A stretch of DNA of 64,000 bases from Mesorhizobium australicum WSM2073 (GTDB taxonomy: Bacteria; Pseudomonadota; Alphaproteobacteria; Rhizobiales; Rhizobiaceae): assembly GCF_000230995.2 (NCBI RefSeq), contig NC_019973.1, positions 4,106,001 through 4,170,000 on the forward strand, given 5' to 3'. Positions 58,682 to 64,000 of this stretch are shown here, piece after piece. How positions within the stretch are numbered: position 1 is the stretch's first letter; each line of letters begins with the position of its first letter. The notes below the pieces were generated by a model. The model searched no databases. It was not told where the DNA came from and was given only the letters and a program-made list of their open reading frames with translations. The position numbers and the translations under genes were made by a program.

Positions 58682-59305
58682 ATGAGCCGTTCGTGGTCGC
58701 CAAGGTCGCGCCCGAGGTACGCGGCAGCGCGCCCGAGAAGTCCGTGGCGAAAGCTGCTGGATTACGGGCTGACCGTCATCATTCTGGGGCTGCTGATCCT
58801 GCTTGCGGCGCGTCTCGATCGAGTGGAGACACGCAAGACGCAAGGTATAGCCATCATCAATGACGGCGATTCGATCACGCTCGGCACCGAGCGCATCCGC
58901 ATGCGCGGCATCGACGCCCCGGAATACACCCAGACTTGCCACAAGAACGGCGCCGATTATGCCTGTGGCACGCTGGCGCGCCAGTCGCTGGTGCGGCTGA
59001 TCGCAGGCAGGCCGGTCACCTGCAGCGGCTGGCAGCGCGACCGCTATGGCCGGTTGCTCGGCGACTGCAAGGCCGGCGGCACCGACCTAAACCGCGCCCA
59101 GGTCGAGGCCGGCTGGGCCGTTGCCTACGGCGCTTTCGAAGGCGAGGAAGCGACGGCCCGCGCGGCCAGGGTTGGCATCTGGGCGGGCACGTTCGACCTG
59201 CCACAGGACTGGCGCGACAGTCACCACGGCGAGGTCGTCGAGCGAAAACATGGCACACTGGCGTCGATCGGCGACGCGGCGCGCGAGATCTTTCGCTTCT
59301 GGTGA
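58682..59305 (+). CDS. Thermonuclease-like (SNase) membrane-anchored nuclease
   Basis: A 207-residue protein with a basic N-terminus, one transmembrane helix (about 27-43) and a staphylococcal-nuclease domain: GDSITLGTERIRMRGIDAPE, DRYGRLLGDC and ARAARVGIWAG. The Asp and Arg residues needed for phosphodiester cleavage appear in place. Rhizobial genomes carry many such proteins; role unknown. GST follows after 33 bases. Confidence 0.88.
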   Translation: MSRSWSPRSRPRYAAARPRSPWRKLLDYGLTVIILGLLILLAARLDRVETRKTQGIAIINDGDSITLGTERIRMRGIDAPEYTQTCHKNGADYACGTLARQSLVRLIAGRPVTCSGWQRDRYGRLLGDCKAGGTDLNRAQVEAGWAVAYGAFEGEEATARAARVGIWAGTFDLPQDWRDSHHGEVVERKHGTLASIGDAAREIFRFW

Positions 59306-59338
59306 AGCGTGTCTGGCGGAAGGAAGAGGAGGATCGAA

Positions 59339-59950
59339 ATGAAGCTGTTCGACGGCGGCCGGGCACCCAACCCTCGGCGGGTTCGGGTTTTTCTCGCCGA
59401 GAAGGGGATCGCGGTTCCGTTGGTGCCCGTTGACATGGGCGCGCTGGAACACAAGCAGCCGCCAATAAGCTCGCGCAACCCGCTGCGGCGCCTGCCGGTG
59501 CTGGAACTCGATGATGGCACCATCCTCACCGAATCCGTCGCCATCTGCCGCTATTTCGAGGAACTCCATCCCGAGCCGGCATTGTTCGGAAACGGCGCGC
59601 TTGGCAAGGCGCAGGTCGAGATGTGGCAGAGGCGGATGGAGTTCAACCTGCTCAGCAGCGTCACGCAGGCTTTCCGCCATATCCATCCCGCCATGAAGGA
59701 ATGGGAAATTCCGCAGATCCCTGAATGGGGTGAGGCCAACAAGCCGAAGGCGGTGGAGTTTCTCATGCTGCTCGATGCTGAACTCGGCAGCCGTGAATTC
59801 GTCGCCGGCGACAGCTATTCCATTGCCGACATCACAGGGCTGATCGCGATCGACTTCATGAAGCCGGCACGCATCAAGGTGCCGGAGGAATGCACCAATG
59901 TGTCGCGTTGGCATCAGGCAATCTCCAGCCGGCCGAGTGCCGCTGCTTGA
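59339..59950 (+). CDS. Glutathione S-transferase family protein
   Basis: A 203-residue GST. N-terminal thioredoxin-like domain MKLFDGGRAPNPRRVRVFLA, cis-proline PVLELDDGTILTESVAI, and a helical C-terminal domain with GDSYSIADITGLIAID. The likely catalytic residue near Ala-Pro-Asn is not a clear Ser or Tyr. GGAAGAGGAGGATC precedes the ATG. The next gene begins across its stop. Confidence 0.92.
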   Translation: MKLFDGGRAPNPRRVRVFLAEKGIAVPLVPVDMGALEHKQPPISSRNPLRRLPVLELDDGTILTESVAICRYFEELHPEPALFGNGALGKAQVEMWQRRMEFNLLSSVTQAFRHIHPAMKEWEIPQIPEWGEANKPKAVEFLMLLDAELGSREFVAGDSYSIADITGLIAIDFMKPARIKVPEECTNVSRWHQAISSRPSAAA

Positions 59951-59952
59951 GC

Positions 59953-60564
59953 GTGGAACTGGACAGCTTCGCCACGACGGTCCGCGCTTGCCGCATCTGC
60001 GCGGACAATCCCATCGGCAAGCCGCTGCCGCATGAGCCGCGTCCGGTGCTGCGACCCTCTTCCAGCGCCCGTATCCTGATCGCCAGCCAAGCACCGGGAA
60101 CCAAGGTGCATCTGTCGGGCATGCCCTTCACCGATGCTTCGGGCGACCGTTTGCGGACTTGGCTCGATGTGACCAGCGACGAATTCTACGACATCGAGAA
60201 ATTCGCCATCGTGCCGATGGGCTTCTGCTTTCCCGGACAGGACGCCAAGGGCGGCGACCTGCCGCCGAGGCGCGAATGCGCCCCGGCCTGGCGCGCGCCC
60301 TTGATGGCGCTGATGCCGCGGATCGACCTGGTGCTGACGATCGGCATCTACGCGCAGACCTGGCATATGGGCGCGGCGCGGCGCGCCTCGCTGACGGAAA
60401 CGGTGATGGACTGGCGCGCCATCTGGGAGAATTCCGTCGGCCCCAAAGTGCTGCCGCTGCCACATCCATCCTGGCGCAACACAGGCTGGTTGAAGCAGAA
60501 TCCGTGGTTTGAAATAGATTTGCTGCCTTTCCTGCGCTCGGAAATCCGCTATCGCCTCGGTTAG
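59953..60564 (+). CDS. Uracil-DNA glycosylase family protein
   Basis: A 203-residue protein with ACRICADNP near the N-terminus, the UDG-like IASQAPGTKVHLSGMPF and PMGFCFPGQD, and LPLPHPSWRN near the C-terminus. It belongs to the UDG superfamily, with the general features of family 4/5-like proteins, but substrate cannot be read. GTG 59953 or TTG 59947 are the starts; both overlap or touch the GST stop, so the genes are co-transcribed. Confidence 0.85.
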   Translation: MELDSFATTVRACRICADNPIGKPLPHEPRPVLRPSSSARILIASQAPGTKVHLSGMPFTDASGDRLRTWLDVTSDEFYDIEKFAIVPMGFCFPGQDAKGGDLPPRRECAPAWRAPLMALMPRIDLVLTIGIYAQTWHMGAARRASLTETVMDWRAIWENSVGPKVLPLPHPSWRNTGWLKQNPWFEIDLLPFLRSEIRYRLG

Positions 60565-60672
60565 GCATTGAGCAAGAAAACACTCGCTTTCGACGCAAGC
60601 GGCAGAATTTTTTTCTTGTGAATGGCCCAAATAAAAGGGAATATAGCGAAACTATTCCACCAGGAGCCTCCG

Positions 60673-61164
60673 ATGGATCGCCTCGACCGAAAAATTCTCC
60701 GCCTGCTGCAGGAGGACGCGACGCTCGCGGTCGCCGATGTCGCCAAGAAAGTCGGCCTGTCGACCACGCCGTGCTGGCGGCGCATCCAGAAGCTGGAGGA
60801 GGAGGGCGTCATCAAGCGGCGCGTCGCCATTCTCGACCACGAGAAGGTCAATGTGCGGGTCACCGTCTTCGTGTCGATCCGCACCAATTCGCATAGCCAT
60901 GAATGGCTGCGCCGGTTTTCCGAGGTCATCCAGGAATTTCCCGAGGTGGTCGAATTCTATCGCATGAGTGGCGACGTCGATTACCTCTTGCGCGTCGTGG
61001 TGCCCGATATCGCCGCCTACGACGCCTTCTACAAACGGCTAATCGCCAAGATCGAGATCCGGGACGTGTCGTCGTCCTTCGCCATGGAGCAGATCAAGTA
61101 CACGACCGAAATCCCGCTCGACTATATGCTGCTGGACAAGGAGTCGGGCGCGAACGCGGCCTGA
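60673..61164 (+). CDS. Lrp/AsnC-family transcriptional regulator
   Basis: A 163-residue regulator. Winged-helix MDRLDRKILRLLQEDATLAV with KKVGLSTTPCWRRIQKLEEE, then the RAM effector domain with VVEFYRMSGDVDYLLRVVVP. CAGGAG lies 6 bases before the ATG. Probable amino-acid-responsive regulator; target not evident from neighbours. Confidence 0.93.
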   Translation: MDRLDRKILRLLQEDATLAVADVAKKVGLSTTPCWRRIQKLEEEGVIKRRVAILDHEKVNVRVTVFVSIRTNSHSHEWLRRFSEVIQEFPEVVEFYRMSGDVDYLLRVVVPDIAAYDAFYKRLIAKIEIRDVSSSFAMEQIKYTTEIPLDYMLLDKESGANAA

Positions 61165-61173
61165 GCCCGCCGT

Positions 61174-61737
61174 TCAATTCTTCTTCTTGTTGAGGAAGCT
61201 CCAGGGCGAGTTCACCGGCAACACAACGGAGTCCGGAACCGTGTCGACGGCCACGACATCTGCCTTGCGCACGGTGTAGCCGGACTGGATGACGCTGACG
61301 CCGTCGAGAATGAACAGCTGGCTCTTCTCCATGTCCGGCTTCAGGGCGCCGGTGACGGCAACCGGTTGGTAGGCCTCGGACATTTTGTAGGGACGGGCTG
61401 GTGTGACCAGCACGATCTGGTTGGGCGGAGGCGTCGGCATGTGGCTGCACGCACCCGTCCATGGCACCAGCAGGAACTGATAAACGAGATCTCCGTCGCG
61501 ATCGACCGGCAATGCATAGCCGGCTAATTGTATGGTCTTGTCGTGCAGGGCGACCGAGAGTGTCTCGCCATGATCCGGCAGTTTCGCCGCGATCATCGGC
61601 AAGCCGGCGTCTTCGGCGATGGCCTGGGTCGCCGGGCGCAGATCCTTCCAGAAGATGTACGTGGTCTCGGCCGAAGCGCCCGCGGTGGAGAGTGCAAGCG
61701 CGGCCGCAAGCGCCAGGATCGCTTTGAAATGGTTCAT
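61174..61737 (-). CDS. DUF3299 exported protein
   Basis: A 187-residue protein with a signal peptide (MNHFKAILALAAALALSTAG, cleavage near AGASA). DUF3299 pattern: LAGYALPVDRDGDLVYQFLL, then PWTGACSHMPTPPPNQIV. The family is periplasmic and often linked to transport or metal handling; function unproved. The stop is 9 bases from the convergent Lrp gene. Confidence 0.8.
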   Translation of the reverse strand: MNHFKAILALAAALALSTAGASAETTYIFWKDLRPATQAIAEDAGLPMIAAKLPDHGETLSVALHDKTIQLAGYALPVDRDGDLVYQFLLVPWTGACSHMPTPPPNQIVLVTPARPYKMSEAYQPVAVTGALKPDMEKSQLFILDGVSVIQSGYTVRKADVVAVDTVPDSVVLPVNSPWSFLNKKKN

Positions 61738-61840
61738 GGTCGCATCCTTTGCGGGCGAGTAAAGACGCCGCTGTCGGTGGCGTCAATGCTCGAGCCGCGT
61801 CACATGTCGGCGAGAACCGGCCGCGGCAATCCTCGCCTTG

Positions 61841-62545
61841 TCAGGTCTTTCTGGTGGCGAGGCGTTCGTGGGTTTTGGCATGCGAGAGTTCTTTCACCGC
61901 ATCCTTGCCGATCCAGCGCGCCGTCCTGTTCGCGGAGTTGGCAAGTTCCTGCGCCAGGGCAAGGGCAGGGCCATGCAAACCCACCGACCGTTTGCCGATT
62001 TGCCGCAGCGCCCAGTTGACCGCTTTCCTGACGAAATTGCGCTCGTCGCGGGAATGAGCCTCGACTAGCGGCAGGTAGGACAGAAACGTCGCGTCCGGCT
62101 CCTTTTTCAAATGCACTGACGCCCATGCCAGCATCGCGAAGGCCGTGCGGCGAACGAATTCGCGCTCGTCGGCGGCAAACTCCTCGACCAGCTGGCGCCA
62201 GAACAGCGTATCCACGAACAGATCCGAGACGGTGTCGACGATCTCCCAAGAATCGAAATCGCCGGCCCAGCGGCGGCATTCTTCAATGGTAATCTTTTTC
62301 GGCTCGCCGGTGAAGGCCGCCATCAGCCGTGCTTCGCGAACGCCGCTGTCCCACAGCGCCAGGGATCGCTTGTGGTCGCGCTTCAGCTTGCGCGCCAAAG
62401 GCCGCAAATCCGCATTGGCGACACCGAGCGCGGTCGCGGTGTTGATACCGAACCGCCCCATGCCGGCGCGGACTTCCTCGGTTCCGATCGAATGCAGATG
62501 AGCGACGATGTCCTGCGCGGTCCAGCCTGGAACGGGCAGGGACAC
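61841..62545 (-). CDS. DNA alkylation repair enzyme, AlkD-like
   Basis: A 234-residue all-helical HEAT-like protein. DSGVREARLMAAFTGEP, WEIVDTVSDLFVDTLFW, RRTAFAMLAWASVHLK and RNFVRKAVNWALRQIGKR are the AlkD/AlkC pattern (PF08713). It would excise bulky N3/N7-alkyl purines. GTG start at 62545. It lies 5 bases downstream of the dehydrogenase gene. Confidence 0.88.
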   Translation of the reverse strand: MSLPVPGWTAQDIVAHLHSIGTEEVRAGMGRFGINTATALGVANADLRPLARKLKRDHKRSLALWDSGVREARLMAAFTGEPKKITIEECRRWAGDFDSWEIVDTVSDLFVDTLFWRQLVEEFAADEREFVRRTAFAMLAWASVHLKKEPDATFLSYLPLVEAHSRDERNFVRKAVNWALRQIGKRSVGLHGPALALAQELANSANRTARWIGKDAVKELSHAKTHERLATRKT

Positions 62546-62550
62546 TGCGC

Positions 62551-63420
62551 CTACTTCTCCAGCCGCGCCAGCAGCGAGGACGTGTCCCAGCGCTTGCCGC
62601 CCATCGCCTGCACGTCCTTGTAGAACTGGTCGACCAGCGCGGTCACCGGCAGCCTGGCGCCATTGCGATCGGCCTCTTCAAGGCAGATGCCGAGATCCTT
62701 GCGCATCCAGTCGACGGCGAAACCGAAGTCATATTTGCCAGCATTCATGGTCTTGTGCCGGTTTTCCATCTGCCAGGAACCGGCCGCGCCCTTGGAAATC
62801 ACCTCGATGACCTTCTCAATGTCGAGACCTGCCTTCTTGCCGAAATGAATGCCTTCCGAAAGCCCCTGCACCAGCCCGGCGATACAGATCTGGTTGATCA
62901 TCTTGGTGAGCTGTCCGGCGCCCGCCGATCCCATCAGTCCAACCATGCGGGCAAAAGCGTCGATAACTGGCCTGGCCCTGTCGAAGGCGGCCTCATCGCC
63001 GCCGACCATCACGGTCAGCACGCCGTTCTCGGCGCCGGCCTGGCCACCGGAGACGGGCGCGTCGAGAAATGAGAAGCCGCCCGATTGCGCGGCTTCGGCC
63101 AGTTCGCGCGCGACTTCAGCCGAAGCCGTGGTGTTGTCGATGAAGACCGAGCCTTTCTTCATCGCCTTGAAGGCGCCCGCGGGGCCCGTGGTCACAGAAC
63201 GCAGGTCGTCATCGTTGCCGACGCAGGAAAAAACGAAATCCTTGCCCTCGGCGGCCTGGGCCGGCGTCGCGACAAAGCCGCCGCCATGTTGGGCGACCCA
63301 CTGCTCAGCTTTGGCTTGGGTGCGGTTGTAGACGGTCACGTCGTGGCCACCCTTGTTCTTCAGGTGTCCGGCCATGGGATAGCCCATGACGCCAAGACCG
63401 AGAAATGCCACCGATGCCAT
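62551..63420 (-). CDS. Beta-hydroxyacid dehydrogenase (3-hydroxyisobutyrate type)
   Basis: A 289-residue NAD(P)-dependent oxidoreductase. Rossmann motif FLGLGVMGYPMAGHL (6-20), substrate-binding DAPVSGGQAGAENG and catalytic Lys in AGQLTKMINQ. It may act on 3-hydroxyisobutyrate, tartronate semialdehyde or a related acid. The ATG at 63418-63420 is the family start. It precedes the AlkD-like gene in one transcript. Confidence 0.92.
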   Translation of the reverse strand: MASVAFLGLGVMGYPMAGHLKNKGGHDVTVYNRTQAKAEQWVAQHGGGFVATPAQAAEGKDFVFSCVGNDDDLRSVTTGPAGAFKAMKKGSVFIDNTTASAEVARELAEAAQSGGFSFLDAPVSGGQAGAENGVLTVMVGGDEAAFDRARPVIDAFARMVGLMGSAGAGQLTKMINQICIAGLVQGLSEGIHFGKKAGLDIEKVIEVISKGAAGSWQMENRHKTMNAGKYDFGFAVDWMRKDLGICLEEADRNGARLPVTALVDQFYKDVQAMGGKRWDTSSLLARLEK

Positions 63421-63533
63421 GCCTTGTCCTTCCGGCGAAACAGAGATTTCAGCTGCGGAAGCTCTAGGCCATGCGACGAATTCGTCAAGGCGCGCGGTGC
63501 GGCATCGACTGGCACAGGCCGATCCGGAGCGGC

Positions 63534-64000
63534 TCAGCGATTGAGGTGGATCGTAATCCTGCGCTCGATCCATTCGACGCCATGGCGCAGGATTTCGACC
63601 ATCACCAGATAAACGATAGCGACCCAGACATAGGCCTGGAAATCGAAGGATTTGGCGTAGGCAAGTTTCGCATTGCCCATCAAGTCGTAGACCGTGATGA
63701 TGGCGACGATGGCCGAGGCTTTGATCATCAGAACCAGTTCATTGCCGTAGGGCCGCAAGGCAACGATGAATGCCTGCGGCAGGATGACCTTGCGCAGCGT
63801 CTGCAGCTTGTGCAGGCCGAGCGAGGCAGCACCTTCCCATTGGCCCCTGGGAACACTCTCGATGGCGCCGCGGAGGATTTCGGCCTGGTAGGCCGCGGTG
63901 TTGAGCGCAAAGGCAAAGACGCCGCAGAAAAACGCATCTTTGAAGAAATCCCAGAGCGTGAATCTTTCGATCGCCAGCCCGGTCGGGATGCTTACGTAGG
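63534..64000 (-). CDS. Polar amino-acid ABC transporter permease, C-terminal part (runs off window)
   Basis: The in-frame minus-strand reading from the window edge gives AAYQAEILRGAIESVPRGQW, EGAASLGLHKLQTLRKVILP and QAFIVALRPYGNELVLMIKA, ending ERRITIHLNR. The EAA coupling loop and helices match HisM/OccM-type permeases. About 155 residues are visible. The start lies outside the window. Confidence 0.9.
   Translation of the reverse strand, partial: YVSIPTGLAIERFTLWDFFKDAFFCGVFAFALNTAAYQAEILRGAIESVPRGQWEGAASLGLHKLQTLRKVILPQAFIVALRPYGNELVLMIKASAIVAIITVYDLMGNAKLAYAKSFDFQAYVWVAIVYLVMVEILRHGVEWIERRITIHLNR

Overview
The window is a high-GC chromosomal segment from an alphaproteobacterium of the order Hyphomicrobiales, most likely Mesorhizobium or a close relative. 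The evidence is the block ppiD-trpD-trpC-moaC-moeA with lexA-comEC-gltX, a GTTC-N7-GTTC LexA box, a DUF982 protein, Dpp-type and Occ-type ABC transporters, and the short palindromic intergenic repeats typical of rhizobia. The species call is inference; no rRNA or tRNA gene was seen.

Layout. 1-3455: gltX start, comEC and lexA. 3866-12502: a tryptophan-to-anthraniloyl-CoA cluster (GntR regulator, TrpX-like ABC importer, kynureninase, tryptophan 2,3-dioxygenase, anthranilate-CoA ligase and kynurenine formamidase) lying between lexA and moeA, which are neighbours in many relatives. 12535-18037: moeA, moaC, trpC, trpD and ppiD on the minus strand. 18181-23316: tpiA, secG, an L,D-transpeptidase, pyrG and a DUF1697 gene. 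23369-24397: an AT-rich HEPN-motif gene that looks foreign. 24506-35511: an NCS1 permease, then a LysR regulator divergent from a peptide-use operon (M17 aminopeptidase, proline iminopeptidase, five-gene Dpp transporter). 36030-43009: a type I secretion pair and its 1201-residue T1SS-143-type substrate.

43580-54003: a 10.4-kb island bounded by two copies of the 5' end of dusA. Inside is one minus-strand operon of ten genes joined by 1-20-base overlaps. It encodes a haem-binding (DUF336) protein, a PQQ alcohol dehydrogenase with the Asp-Pro-Asp motif of lanthanide enzymes, its periplasmic binding protein, a cytochrome c, the subunits of a caa3-type oxidase, an assembly factor, a small membrane protein and another cytochrome c. 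Together they could carry electrons from alcohol to oxygen. Beside the left junction are relics of a PQQ-associated beta-propeller gene and an ABC exporter. No integrase was seen, so the element looks old and fixed.

53901-64000: ordinary chromosome with dusA, an aspartic protease, a DUF1289 gene, cobT, a histidine kinase, a nuclease, a GST, a UDG-like gene, an Lrp regulator, a DUF3299 gene, an AlkD-like gene, a beta-hydroxyacid dehydrogenase and part of an amino-acid ABC permease.

The best candidates for a new system are the dusA-borne alcohol-respiration operon, the kynurenine/anthraniloyl-CoA cluster and the isolated HEPN gene.
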